Source of the DNA: Gemmiger sp. An120
GTDB taxonomy: Bacteria > Bacillota > Clostridia > Oscillospirales > Ruminococcaceae
Reading direction: 5' to 3'
Length of the DNA: 64,000 nt
Assembly: GCF_002160955.1 (NCBI RefSeq)
Contig: NZ_NFLN01000012.1
Span: 30,659-94,658, forward strand
Positions 54,385 through 63,143 of the stretch are shown here, piece by piece (the first letter of the stretch is position 1; each line of letters opens with the position of its first letter). Position numbers and translations under genes: made by a program. Under the pieces are notes generated by a model. It was not told the origin of the DNA and did no database searches. It saw nothing but the letters and a program-made list of their open reading frames with translations.

Positions 54385-55770
54385 TTACTTTCCCACACAG
54401 AAGCGGCTGAACACTTCCTCAATCACCGCTTCGTCGGCGGCTTCGCCGGTCAGTTCATACAGCGCGTGCAGCGCCTCATCCACGCAGACGCTCACCGCGT
54501 CCAGGCCGAAGCCCTGCTGCCCGGCGGCCAGCGCGTCGTCCAGCGCATTGCGGGCGGCGGTGGCGGCGGCCAGCTGACGCTGCCCGCTCAGGCAGCCTGC
54601 CGAGGGGTCCAGGTTGGCCACCCCCAGCAGGGTCTCCACCCGGCCTGCCAGCAGCTGCAGGCTGGCCGGGTCTTTGGCGGACAGGTGCACCACGTCGGAG
54701 AAGCACCCGGCCAGCACCGCTTCGTCAAACACCTGCGCCCCGGCGTCCTGCTTGTTCACCAGCGCCAGCGCCGGGCGGCCCCGGCACAGCTGCGCCAGCC
54801 GGGCGTCCTCCTCGGTGGCGGGTTCGCTGGCATCAAACACCGCCAGCACCAGCCCGGCGGCGTCCAGCGCCCTGTAGCTGCGGCGGATGCCCTCGGCCTC
54901 CACCGCGTCGGCGGTTTCCCGCAGACCGGCGGTGTCGCTCAGGTTCAGCCGCACGCTGCCCAGCTGCACCGTCTGCTGCACCACGTCCCGGGTGGTGCCG
55001 GCCACCGGGGTCACGATGGCCCGCTCAAACCCCGCCAGCAGGTTCAGCAGGGTGCTTTTGCCCACGTTGGGCCGGCCCACGATGGCGGTATCCACCCCGC
55101 CCAGGGCCACCGCCCCCGCGCCCCACTGGTCGATCATGGCCTGGATCTTATCCCGGCAGCCGGTCAGGGTGGCGGTCAGGGCCGCCGGTTCCAGGGCGGG
55201 CACGTCCTCTTCGGGGAAATCCACCCAGGCGGCCAGATGGGCGGCCAGGGCGGTCAGATCCTCCCGGATGGCCCCGATCCGCCGGGCCACCGCCCCGTCG
55301 AGGCTGGCCGCGGCCAGCGCCGCGCCCTGCCGCCCGGCGGCCTGGATGGCGTCCATCACCGCTTCGGCCTGGGTCAGGCTGATGCGTCCGTTTTCAAAGG
55401 CGCGGCGGGTGAACTCCCCCGCCCCGGCGGGCCGGGCGCCCGCCGCCAGGCAGGCCTGCACCAGCCCCTCGGCCATGGCGCTGCCCCCGTGGCAGCTCAG
55501 CTCCACCACATCCTCGCCGGTGTAGCTGCGGGGCGCGCGGAAACACAGGGCCACCGTCTCGTCCAGCACCGAACCGTCCGGCCGCAGGCTGTGGCCGAAC
55601 AGGGCGGTATACCCCTTGGCCTGGCTCAGTTTGCGGGCGGGGTTGGCCGGGCGAAAGACCTTTTCCGCAATGGAATAGGCCTCGGGGCCGCTGATGCGCA
55701 CCACCGCGATGCCCCCCACCCCCGGCGGGGTGGCCAGGGCGCAGACGGTGGCCGAAAGATCCATGGACAT
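54385..55770 (-). CDS. mnmE: tRNA modification GTPase MnmE
   Basis: A 461-aa protein with an N-terminal tetrahydrofolate-binding domain, central helices, a G domain with GRPNVGKSTLLN (about residue 230), and a C-terminal CVGK that closes the active site. It pairs with MnmG. ATG at 55770 with GGAGG; a later in-frame ATG two codons on is also possible. Confidence 0.96.
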   Translation of the reverse strand: MSMDLSATVCALATPPGVGGIAVVRISGPEAYSIAEKVFRPANPARKLSQAKGYTALFGHSLRPDGSVLDETVALCFRAPRSYTGEDVVELSCHGGSAMAEGLVQACLAAGARPAGAGEFTRRAFENGRISLTQAEAVMDAIQAAGRQGAALAAASLDGAVARRIGAIREDLTALAAHLAAWVDFPEEDVPALEPAALTATLTGCRDKIQAMIDQWGAGAVALGGVDTAIVGRPNVGKSTLLNLLAGFERAIVTPVAGTTRDVVQQTVQLGSVRLNLSDTAGLRETADAVEAEGIRRSYRALDAAGLVLAVFDASEPATEEDARLAQLCRGRPALALVNKQDAGAQVFDEAVLAGCFSDVVHLSAKDPASLQLLAGRVETLLGVANLDPSAGCLSGQRQLAAATAARNALDDALAAGQQGFGLDAVSVCVDEALHALYELTGEAADEAVIEEVFSRFCVGK

Positions 55771-55798
55771 GGTAATTTCCTCCTTGCCGGAAAACACG

Positions 55799-55824
55799 GA
55801 AAACCACGCGCGGGGGCGTGGTTT
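55799..55824 (-). terminator. Terminator between LytM gene and mnmE
   Basis: Stem AAAACCACGC/GCGTGGTTTT with GCGGGG-type loop, T tract on the - strand; mnmE likely has its own promoter downstream. Confidence 0.65.
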
Positions 55825-55835
55825 TCCCGAAAGAT

Positions 55836-57230
55836 TTACTGGAACAGAACGCCCGGGTTCACGTTGCGCCAGACGCTCCAGGGGTCCAGCGCCGCGCCGC
55901 CCAGCCGCATATCGCAGACCACATGGCCCTGGGTGGTGGCCACGGTCTGGCCCTGGGTGACATAGTCGCCCTCGCTGACCTTGATGCTGCCCAGCAGGTA
56001 GAACAGGCTCTTGAGCCCGCCGCCGTGCTCGATGACCAGGGTGCGGCCGGTGGCCCCCAGGGTACCGGCAAAAACCACCCGGCCCGCCGCGGGGCTGCGC
56101 ACCGCGCTGCCCGCGGGGGTGGAGAAGGTAACGTTGACGCTGTGGCGGGGGGTGATCAGGGCGTTGGCCGCGTCGATCTGGGCCTGCAGCACCGCCTGCA
56201 GCTCCACCGGGTAGGTGGCCATCAGGGCCGGGTCGGCCTGGACACGGTCGGTGTATTCATACACGTCGTAGTCCCGCACCAGGGTGCCCTGCACCGGCTG
56301 CACAAAGCCGTCCTGGGCCCAGTACACATCCGGGTCCACAATGTCCATGACCTCGTCCAGCGCGGCGGGCACCGCCCCGATGTAAGGGGCGGCGGCGGTG
56401 CCGTCGGCGGTGTAGGTATCCAGTTCCCGCACCTCGCGGCCGTAGACCCGCACGGTGGGGGTCAGTTCATATTCGCCGGAACGGATATGCAGCACATACT
56501 CGCCGCCGGGGCAGTCGCCCGGAACACCCAGATAGGCCAGCCAGGCGCCGTTGTACTTGATAAAGACCGCTTCGCCCAGATCGGTGGTCAGGCTGGGGGG
56601 CACATCGCCCAGCACACCGGTCACCCGGATGCCCAGCACACCGCCCTGCACCACCGATTCGCCGCTCAATTCCACCTGGGGCTCGGCGTTCATGGTAAAG
56701 GATACCCGGTACACATCCTCCCCGGTGACCCCCTGCCCCACCTGGGCGGCGGGCTGGGTCACGGTGATGGCCAGGGTATAGTCCCCGTCGGCGGCAAAGC
56801 GGTAGCTGGCAAACTGTTCTCCGCCGCCCTCAAACAGCACCGAACCGTCGGCGCCGGTCAGGGTGATTTTGGCGTCCATGCCCTTGGGCAGGGTCAGCTG
56901 GGGATCGCTTACCTGCACATCCGCCAGCACCGCGCCGTCCGCCTCCGGGTTTGTGCCCGAAAAGCTGCGCTTGATAAACCCGGCCACCGGCACCTGCCAG
57001 TCCCACTGGGCAGCCGACAGGGTCTGGCCCGCAAAGGTCACGGTGCGGTCGGGCAGGGCCTCCTCGGTGACGGCCCGGTACATTACCAGCACCACGCCGC
57101 CCACGATCAGCGCCACGATCAGCACCACCATCCCCAGCCATACCAGCAGGGTACCCCACCAGGGCCGGGCAGCGGTTTCCTCTTCCTGTTCCTCCTGCTG
57201 TTCCAGCAGGCTCTGCTCCTGTTCGCTCAC
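55836..57230 (-). CDS. LytM (M23)-like membrane protein lacking catalytic residues (I)
   Basis: A 464-aa protein: a cytoplasmic acidic N-terminus, one membrane helix (LLVWLGMVVLIVALIVGG), about 270 residues of beta-rich repeats, and a C-terminal LytM-like domain (SPAAGRVVFAG, VIEHGGGLKSLFYLLG, DYVTQGQTVATTQGHV). The first motif is HSVN where active enzymes have HxxxD, and the final HxH is CDM, so zinc binding is lost. Such domains can bind and activate partners, as EnvC-like proteins do. Located next to a paralogue and near spoIIP. Confidence 0.8.
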   Translation of the reverse strand: MSEQEQSLLEQQEEQEEETAARPWWGTLLVWLGMVVLIVALIVGGVVLVMYRAVTEEALPDRTVTFAGQTLSAAQWDWQVPVAGFIKRSFSGTNPEADGAVLADVQVSDPQLTLPKGMDAKITLTGADGSVLFEGGGEQFASYRFAADGDYTLAITVTQPAAQVGQGVTGEDVYRVSFTMNAEPQVELSGESVVQGGVLGIRVTGVLGDVPPSLTTDLGEAVFIKYNGAWLAYLGVPGDCPGGEYVLHIRSGEYELTPTVRVYGREVRELDTYTADGTAAAPYIGAVPAALDEVMDIVDPDVYWAQDGFVQPVQGTLVRDYDVYEYTDRVQADPALMATYPVELQAVLQAQIDAANALITPRHSVNVTFSTPAGSAVRSPAAGRVVFAGTLGATGRTLVIEHGGGLKSLFYLLGSIKVSEGDYVTQGQTVATTQGHVVCDMRLGGAALDPWSVWRNVNPGVLFQ

Positions 57231-57274
57231 GAAACGATCCCTCCTTGCCGCCCGCGCCGGGCGGCGGTCTGCGC

Positions 57275-58528
57275 TCAGGCCGGGTTGTAGAACAGCCCGC
57301 CCTGCCCCCGGATGGCCATCCAGGGATCAATGCTCTTGTTGCCGATTTTCAGTTCGTATTTCAGCGCCTCGCTGCCGGCGGTGCCTACCGCCGCGCCGCG
57401 CTCCACCGCCGCGCCGGTTTCCACCGTCAGGGAACCCAGCCGGTACAGATAACTCTTGACCCCGCAGCCGTGGTCGATGACCACCGTGTTGCCGGTCAGC
57501 AGCAGCTTGCCCGCAAAGGCCACCGTGCCGGCGGCCGGGCTGACGACCTGGGCGCCCTCGGCGGCGGCCCATTCCACGCCGGTGCTGCGCACCGCCTGCT
57601 GGCTGCCGTTCTTGTACTCAAACACGCCGAAATCCAGGCTCACGTCCCCCTCCACCGGCTGGGCAAAGGCCCCGTTCCAGCGGATTTCCCCCGCGCCGGT
57701 GGTGTAGAGCGGCCAGATCTTTTCCCGGAACTCGGTGCTGGCCCCGGCGGGCTCGTCCGTCTCGGCGCCGGTGGTGTAGACCTTGGCAAAGTCCCGGTGC
57801 TGCACCGTGACGGTGTCCTCCAGCACAAAGCTGCCCACCGTGACGGTGAGGGCGTGGTCCCCGGCCTCGGCGTTGTAGGCGGCGGGGATAAAGCCCAGCC
57901 AGCCGCCCTCCACCGGGGCCAGCCAGACGCTGCCCAGTTCGCAGTCGATGGACGGGGCCGCGCCCGCGTCCAGGATGTTGCTTATGTAGATCGCGCACAC
58001 CTCGCCCCGGGTGATGGTGTCATCCGAGAGGGTCAGGGTGGGCTGGGCGGCCAGGGTGAACCGGAACCGGTACCGGTAGAAGCCCGCGGGTTTGGCGGGC
58101 TTGCCGCCCATCACCCGCCCGGCGGTAAGCAGGCCCTGGTAGTCCCCGTTGGCGGGCAGCCGCACACTGGAAAGGCCGGACACTGGCCCGTTGTAGACCT
58201 GGGTGCCGTCCGCGGCGGTGAGCACCAGAAAGCTGCCCTCCGGGTCCAGGCCCTCGGCCAGCACCACAGCGGGGGTGACCTGGTCGATGGTGCCCAGATC
58301 CTGCACGTCGGCGGTGACGCTCTGCTGGAAGGTGCGCCAGACCACCCCGCCCAGCACCGGCACGCCCCAGCTGTAACCGTTTACGGTGAGGGTCTGCCCG
58401 GCGAAACTCGCGCCCTGGGCGGGCAGCGAAGCGGCGGTGGTGCGGCTGTAGAGAAAGCCCACCGTGCCCCCCACCACCAGTACCACAAACAGGGCCACCA
58501 TGGTAAGCCAGGTGAGGAATTTTTTCAT
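57275..58528 (-). CDS. LytM (M23)-like membrane protein lacking catalytic residues (II)
   Basis: A 417-aa paralogue of the downstream gene with the same build: N-terminal helix (TMVALFVVLVVGGTVGFLY), beta-rich middle part, and a C-terminal LytM-like domain (SPAAGTVAFAG, VIDHGCGVKSYLYRLG). The HxxxD is TGVEW and the HxH is YEL, so it too should be inactive. ATG at 58528 with AAGGAGG. A 44-base gap to the next gene suggests one transcript. Confidence 0.8.
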   Translation of the reverse strand: MKKFLTWLTMVALFVVLVVGGTVGFLYSRTTAASLPAQGASFAGQTLTVNGYSWGVPVLGGVVWRTFQQSVTADVQDLGTIDQVTPAVVLAEGLDPEGSFLVLTAADGTQVYNGPVSGLSSVRLPANGDYQGLLTAGRVMGGKPAKPAGFYRYRFRFTLAAQPTLTLSDDTITRGEVCAIYISNILDAGAAPSIDCELGSVWLAPVEGGWLGFIPAAYNAEAGDHALTVTVGSFVLEDTVTVQHRDFAKVYTTGAETDEPAGASTEFREKIWPLYTTGAGEIRWNGAFAQPVEGDVSLDFGVFEYKNGSQQAVRSTGVEWAAAEGAQVVSPAAGTVAFAGKLLLTGNTVVIDHGCGVKSYLYRLGSLTVETGAAVERGAAVGTAGSEALKYELKIGNKSIDPWMAIRGQGGLFYNPA

Positions 58529-58663
58529 GCCGCGCACCTCCTTGCCGGGTGGGGGCAGCGGCCGCGTAAAACAGCGCGGGCCTTCTCCCCCATTGTATTT
58601 TATGATTATACCATAGATGCGCCGGGGCGAACAAGTGGCAGTGTGGGGCGCAAAGGCCCGCAA

Positions 58664-58694
58664 AAAACCGCCGGCCCGACGGGCCGGCGGTTTT
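58664..58694 (-). terminator. Terminator after the small membrane protein
   Basis: A perfect 14-bp stem (AAAACCGCCGGCCC and complement) with T tract on the - strand. Confidence 0.85.
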
Positions 58695-58708
58695 GTTTGT
58701 GCAGATGC

Positions 58709-58903
58709 TTACTCAGCAGCGGGCTCCTCGGCGGGCTCGTCGGCCTCGGGGGCCTCGTCCTCGTCGAAGTCCTCGCTGAACAGCAGGCTCTCGTACTCAT
58801 CCAGCTCCTTCTCGCGGCGGCGGATGTAGAGGTAACCGGCGGTCAGCGCGCCCACGGCGGCGGCCAGGAACAGCAGCACCGCGGCAAAATGGGATTTCTT
58901 CAT
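58709..58903 (-). CDS. Small single-pass membrane protein with acidic tail
   Basis: A 64-aa protein starting MKKSHFAAVLLFLAAAVGAL, with one membrane helix, RRREKEL and an acidic tail (DFDEDEAPEADEPAEEPAAE). AAAGGAG lies 12 bases before this ATG. A longer in-frame start at 59044 (MTVRDLAILPV, GAGGGGG upstream) adds 47 residues and cannot be ruled out. Family not recognised. Confidence 0.65.
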   Translation of the reverse strand: MKKSHFAAVLLFLAAAVGALTAGYLYIRRREKELDEYESLLFSEDFDEDEAPEADEPAEEPAAE

Positions 58904-59133
58904 CACGATCTCGTTCTCCTTTCTCCACGCCGGCAGCTCCCGGACGCGGGTGTGCAGGGCTTTCGTGTTTTTCCGGACGGCCGCGGCCAGCGCGGCGGCG
59001 TCGGCAGCTTTCACCGGCAGGATCGCCAGATCTCGGACGGTCATGCGGCAGGCCCCCTCTGGTTCGTTTTTTCACAGCCGGGCGGCAAAGCCCGGCTCTG
59101 ATTTAGCTTTATTATACCCGCCGGCGGGCAAAA

Positions 59134-60207
59134 TTACAACGTCCCGGCGGGCAATTTTTCGGTTTCCATCACCCGCCGCCAGGCCTTGAACGCACCGGGC
59201 AGCGGGCGGGTGTCGGCCAGGTCGGCGGCGGTGGCCCAGACGCAGCCCTCCGGCGCGGGCAGGCGGCGGGTCAGGGTGAAGCGCCAGCCGGTCATCCGCC
59301 ACTCCACATGACTGAATATATGCTTTGCCTGCCCCGCCGGTGCGCCCGGGCCGGGGTCGGCACCCAGCAGCCGGGCAACGGCCTCCCGCAAAGCGGCCTC
59401 GTCCAGGGCCGTGTCCCACAGCGGGGGCTGCCACAGCCCCGCCAGCAGACCGCCCTCGCCCCGGCGCTGCAGCAGCCAGCCGTCCGGGCCGGCGATCAGC
59501 GCCACCGTTACCGGCTGGGCCGGGCGGGGCTTTTTCGGGGGCTTGCAGGGCAGACGGCCCGGGTTGCCCGCGGCCCGGCCCCGGCAGATGTGCGCCAGCG
59601 GACAGGCGGCGCAGTCCGGATTGCCGGGGACGCAGACCAGCGCGCCCAGCTCCATCAGCGCCTCGTTGTAGGGGCCGGAGGCGTCGGGGGGCTGATGGGC
59701 CATCACCCGCCGGGTAAAGGCCCGTTTGACCGCCGGGCGGGTGATGTCGGAATCGTCGTTGTACAGCCGGGCGAACACCCGCAGCACGTTGCCGTCCACG
59801 GCGGGCACGGCCTTGCCGAAGCAGATGGAGGCCACCGCCCCGGCGGTGTAGTCCCCCACGCCGGGCAGGGCGCGCAGGGCCTCCCAGTCGTCGGGCAGCT
59901 CGCCGCCGTACCGTTCGCAGACAAGCCGGGCGGCCTTTTGCAGGTTGCGGGCCCGGCTGTAGTAGCCCAGGCCCTCCCACAGTTTGAACAGCTGCTCCTC
60001 CTCACAGGCGGCCAGATCGGCCACGGTGGGCAGGGCGGCCATGAACCGTTCGTAGTAGGGCAGCGCGGCGGTCATGCGGGTCTGCTGCAGCATGATCTCG
60101 CTGACCCAGACCCGGTAGGGGGTGGGATGCTGCCGGAAGGGCAGCTTGCGGCCGTTTTCATGAAACCAGGCCAGCAGCGGCGGGGCGATGGGGGCAAGTT
60201 CGGGCAT
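59134..60207 (-). CDS. mutY: A/G-specific adenine glycosylase MutY
   Basis: A 357-aa repair enzyme: YRVWVSEIMLQQTR, helix-hairpin-helix LPGVGDYTAGAVASICFGK with the catalytic Asp in VDGNV, an iron-sulphur cluster site CVPGNPDCAACPLAHIC, and a Nudix-like C-terminal domain that reads 8-oxoG. It removes A opposite 8-oxoG. Normal length. The upstream side is the repeat copy A. Confidence 0.93.
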   Translation of the reverse strand: MPELAPIAPPLLAWFHENGRKLPFRQHPTPYRVWVSEIMLQQTRMTAALPYYERFMAALPTVADLAACEEEQLFKLWEGLGYYSRARNLQKAARLVCERYGGELPDDWEALRALPGVGDYTAGAVASICFGKAVPAVDGNVLRVFARLYNDDSDITRPAVKRAFTRRVMAHQPPDASGPYNEALMELGALVCVPGNPDCAACPLAHICRGRAAGNPGRLPCKPPKKPRPAQPVTVALIAGPDGWLLQRRGEGGLLAGLWQPPLWDTALDEAALREAVARLLGADPGPGAPAGQAKHIFSHVEWRMTGWRFTLTRRLPAPEGCVWATAADLADTRPLPGAFKAWRRVMETEKLPAGTL

Positions 60208-60283
60208 AGGGGCACCTCATAGACGGCGGGGCATTGACAAACGGGCCCCGGGGTGGTATATCGGATACATATTCTCTGTGGAG

Positions 60284-60556
60284 GGATGCGGCTGCGAGGT
60301 GAATCGGCCCGCTCAGAGGGCCGATGAGCCCGCAGACGCCCCTCTTACCCAGCGGACGGGCGAGAAGGTGGGCGGGGGCCCGGACCCGGTGGGTCCGGGG
60401 TTCCGGGTCTGCGAAGCAGCCAAAGCCCCGGTGGGGCTTTGGACCGGCGAAACGGCCCGCGAAGCGGGACGGGCGCATTGTTTTTGCGCCCGTAGTTTTC
60501 GCAGGCCATTTATCCCGCCCCCGTATCGATCGGGAGCGGGCGGTACGCACAGCCTT
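60284..60556 (+). repeat. Structured 273-bp repeat, copy A
   Basis: Same length and order of elements as copy B (61051-61323), about 93 percent alike by eye. Hairpins in order: AUCGGCCC/GGGCCGAU, CCCGGACCC/GGGUCCGGG, a GGUCUG-CAGCC hairpin, CCAAAGCCCC/GGGGCUUUGG, CCCGC-GAA-GCGGG, GGGCGCA/UGCGCCC, and CCCGCCCCCG/CGGGAGCGGG. It fills most of the 373-base gap between mutY and the ybaK-like gene. A 13-base direct repeat TGGAGGGATGCGG occurs at 60279-60291 and 60567-60579, bounding the copy. Confidence 0.8.
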
Positions 60557-60580
60557 GTTGACGATATGGAGGGATGCGGA

Positions 60581-61069
60581 ATGTCGGTGGAAGTGGTACG
60601 GGCGTATTTGACGGAAAAGGGATTCGGGGACCGGGTGCTGGAATTTACAGAGAGCAGCGCCACGGTGGCGCTGGCGGCCCAGCGGCTGGGCTGCGAGGAG
60701 GCCCACATCGCCAAGACCCTGAGTTTTGAAACGCCGGAGGGCTGCGTGCTGATCGTGGCCGCCGGGGACGCGAAGGTGGACAACGCGAAGTACAAGGCGA
60801 TGTTCCACACCAAGGCGAAGATGGTGCCGGCCGACCAGCTGGAGGAAAAGGTGGGCCATCCGGCGGGCGGGGTGTGCCCCTTTGCGCTGAAGGACGGGGT
60901 GCGGGTGTTCCTGGACGAGTCGCTGCGGCGGTTTGATACCATCTATCCGGCGGCGGGCAGCGCCGCCAGCGCGGTGCGCCTGTCCTGCGAAGAACTGACC
61001 GCCTGCGCGGACGGCAATGCCCAGTGGGCGGATCTGTGTAAGGGCTGGGGGGATGCGGCTGCGAGGTGA
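60581..61069 (+). CDS. ybaK: YbaK/ProX-type aminoacyl-tRNA deacylase
   Basis: A 162-aa protein of the YbaK/INS family: HIAKTLSFET with the catalytic Lys, ADQLEEKVGHPAGGVCPFAL and DESLRRFDTIYPAAGSAASAVRLS. These enzymes hydrolyse mischarged tRNAs. ATG at 60581 after GGAGG; a longer frame upstream runs through repeat copy A and is rejected. The last seven codons and stop lie inside repeat copy B, so the C-terminal GGDAAAR may be repeat-derived. Confidence 0.85.
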   Translation: MSVEVVRAYLTEKGFGDRVLEFTESSATVALAAQRLGCEEAHIAKTLSFETPEGCVLIVAAGDAKVDNAKYKAMFHTKAKMVPADQLEEKVGHPAGGVCPFALKDGVRVFLDESLRRFDTIYPAAGSAASAVRLSCEELTACADGNAQWADLCKGWGDAAAR

Positions 61070-61323
61070 ATCGGCCCGCTCAGAGGGCCGATGAGCCCGC
61101 AGACGCATCCTTTACCTAGCGGACAGGCGAGAAGGCGGGCGGGGGCCCGGACCCGATGGGTCCGGGGTTCCGGGTCTGCGAAACAGCCAAAGCCCCGGTG
61201 GGGCTTTGGACCGGCGAAACGGTCCGCGAAGCGGAACGGGCGCATCGTTGTTGCGCCCGTAGTTTCCGCAGGCCATTTATCCCGCCCCCGTATCGCCCGG
61301 GAGCGGGCGGCACGCACAGCCTT
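61051..61323 (+). repeat. Structured 273-bp repeat, copy B
   Basis: Direct repeat of copy A at the 3' end of the ybaK-like gene. It has the same seven hairpins; the fifth is UCCGC-GAA-GCGGA where copy A has CCCGC-GAA-GCGGG, a paired change. The stop codon of ybaK is at its 5' edge. Fills most of the 320-base gap to the asnS terminator. Confidence 0.8.
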
Positions 61324-61338
61324 TTATCCCGCTTCCTA

Positions 61339-61373
61339 AAAAAGGCGCACGTTGTGAAAACGTGCGCCTTTTT
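61339..61373. terminator. Bidirectional terminator, ybaK side and asnS
   Basis: A perfect 15-bp stem (AAAAAGGCGCACGTT and complement, 5-base loop) with T tracts on both strands. Confidence 0.88.
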
Positions 61374-61389
61374 ATTGGTATACGGGGGA

Positions 61390-62775
61390 TCAGAACCCGC
61401 CGGCGGTGCGGGGGAAGGGCAGCACGTCCCGGATGTTGGCGATGCCGGTGACGTACATGATCAGGCGCTCGAAGCCCAGACCGTAGCCCGCGTGGGGCGC
61501 GCTGCCGAAGCGGCGCAGGTCCAGGTACCAGTCGTAGTCTTCCCGGCCCAGGCCCAGCTCATCCATGCGGGCCAGCAGCACGTCCAGACGCTCCTCACGC
61601 TGGCTGCCGCCGATCAGCTCGCCCACGCCGGGCACCAGCATATCGGCCGCGGCCACGGTGCGGCCGTCGTCGTTGAGCCGCATGTAGAAGCTCTTGATCT
61701 CCTTGGGATAGTCGGTCACGAACACCGGGCGCTTGAACACCTGCTCGGTCAGGAAACGCTCGTGCTCGGTCTGCAGGTCGCAGCCCCAGCTGACCTTGTA
61801 CTGGAACTGGTCGTTGTGGGGCTCCAGCAGGGCCACCGCGTCGGTGTAGCTGACCCGGGCGAAGTCGGCGCTGACCAGGGCGTTCAGACGCTCCAGCAGG
61901 CCCTTGTCCATGAACTGGTTGAAGAAAGCCAGCTCATCGGGGCACTGTTCCAGCAAAAAGTTCACCACGTACTTGACCATGGCCTCGGCGTTGTCCATGT
62001 AGTCGGACAGGTCGGCAAAGGCCATCTCCGGCTCGATCATCCAGAACTCGGCGGCGTGGCGCGGGGTGTTGGAGTGCTCGGCCCGGAAGGTGGGCCCGAA
62101 GGTGTAAACGCTGCCGAACGCCAGGGCGAAGGCCTCCGCCTCCAGCTGGCCGGAAACGGTCAGGTTGGTGGAACGGCCGAAGAAGTCCTGGCTGAAATCC
62201 ACCGCGCCGTCCTCAGTGCGGGGCGGGTTGTTCACGTCCAGGGTAGTGACCCGGAACATCTCGCCGGCGCCCTCACAGTCGGAGCCGGTGATCAGCGGGG
62301 TGTGCACATACACAAAGCCCTGCTCCTGGAAGAACTTGTGGATGGCCCAGGCGGCCACGCTGCGTACCCGGAACGCCGCCGCAAAGGTGTTGGTGCGGGG
62401 GCGCAGATGGGGCATGGTGCGCAGGTATTCCAGGGTGTGGCGCTTTTTCTGCAGGGGGTATTCGGGCGGGCAGACGTCCAGCAGGGTCACGCTGTCGGCG
62501 TTGACCTCAAAGGGCTGCTTGGCGCCGGGGGTGACCACGATGCGGCCGGTCACCTGCATGCTGGTGCCCACGCCGGCCTTGGCAACCTCCTTGTAGTTTT
62601 CCAGCTTGTCCGCCTGGAAAACCACCTGCAGGTTCTTGAAGCAGCTGCCGTCGCTCAGTTCGATAAAGCCGATGCTCTTGGAGTCCCGCACGGTTTTGGC
62701 CCAGCCGCAGACGGTGACGATCTCGCCGTCGGCGGGGGTGGCGCGGAACAGTTCGCGGATGCGGATGCGTTCCAT
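61390..62775 (-). CDS. asnS: Asparaginyl-tRNA synthetase
   Basis: A 461-aa class IIb synthetase: OB-fold anticodon domain ([23 protein letters not shown]), motif 2 [21 protein letters not shown] and motif 3 [13 protein letters not shown]. The Asn-specific length and the absence of Asp-specific insertion fit AsnRS. ATG at 62775, AAGGAG upstream; the longer frame to 62808 is in the leader. Controlled by a T-box. Confidence 0.95.
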   Translation of the reverse strand: MERIRIRELFRATPADGEIVTVCGWAKTVRDSKSIGFIELSDGSCFKNLQVVFQADKLENYKEVAKAGVGTSMQVTGRIVVTPGAKQPFEVNADSVTLLDVCPPEYPLQKKRHTLEYLRTMPHLRPRTNTFAAAFRVRSVAAWAIHKFFQEQGFVYVHTPLITGSDCEGAGEMFRVTTLDVNNPPRTEDGAVDFSQDFFGRSTNLTVSGQLEAEAFALAFGSVYTFGPTFRAEHSNTPRHAAEFWMIEPEMAFADLSDYMDNAEAMVKYVVNFLLEQCPDELAFFNQFMDKGLLERLNALVSADFARVSYTDAVALLEPHNDQFQYKVSWGCDLQTEHERFLTEQVFKRPVFVTDYPKEIKSFYMRLNDDGRTVAAADMLVPGVGELIGGSQREERLDVLLARMDELGLGREDYDWYLDLRRFGSAPHAGYGLGFERLIMYVTGIANIRDVLPFPRTAGGF

Positions 62776-62824
62776 AGTGTGATTTCTCCTTCCGATTTTG
62801 GGCCGCAAAGGGGGCGGCCGGATA

Positions 62825-63120
62825 CAAATAAAGGCAGCAAACCGTCCTGCTTTAGGACGGATCGCTGCCGGATCCGCGGTGCCACCTAAATTGCCGCCCG
62901 AAAGCGGCCCCCTTTGCCCGGTCCATACCGAACCGGCGGCCCGTAACGCTGGCCTGCGTCGCCCCTACTGCCGGGCCGCTTTTACCGCCCGGGTTGGGTT
63001 TGCGGCTCGCAGAGGTTCTTCTCCCGGGGGCAGGCGCGCCGCTTTCAGCCGTGGCGGCGCTCTCTGGGGGCTGCGGGGTCCGGGGTACTGGGTCTGGTCA
63101 TCGCCTTTGATACTGCCGAT
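62825..63120 (-). promoter_or_regulatory. T-box riboswitch of asnS
   Basis: On the - strand the T-box sequence AGGUGGCACCGCG (62870-62887 region) is followed by a terminator/antiterminator: stem GCAGCGATCCGTCCT/AGGACGGTTTGCTGC (62832-62869) with TTTATTT. Upstream structured RNA to about 63120 contains the stem I region. Uncharged tRNA-Asn would stabilise the antiterminator. The specifier codon was not securely located. Explains the 368-base gap between asnS and spoIIP. Confidence 0.85.
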
Positions 63121-63143
63121 TGTACACCCCGCGGGGCCGCTTG

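Noticed and set aside
58903..59044. Longer start of the small membrane protein
   Set aside because: Not excluded, but the AAAGGAG site and typical MKKSHF start favour 58903; recorded as alternative in the feature.
60188..60580. Upstream extension of the ybaK-like frame
   Set aside because: The frame is open only because it runs through repeat copy A; no start with a ribosome binding site is better than ATG 60581.
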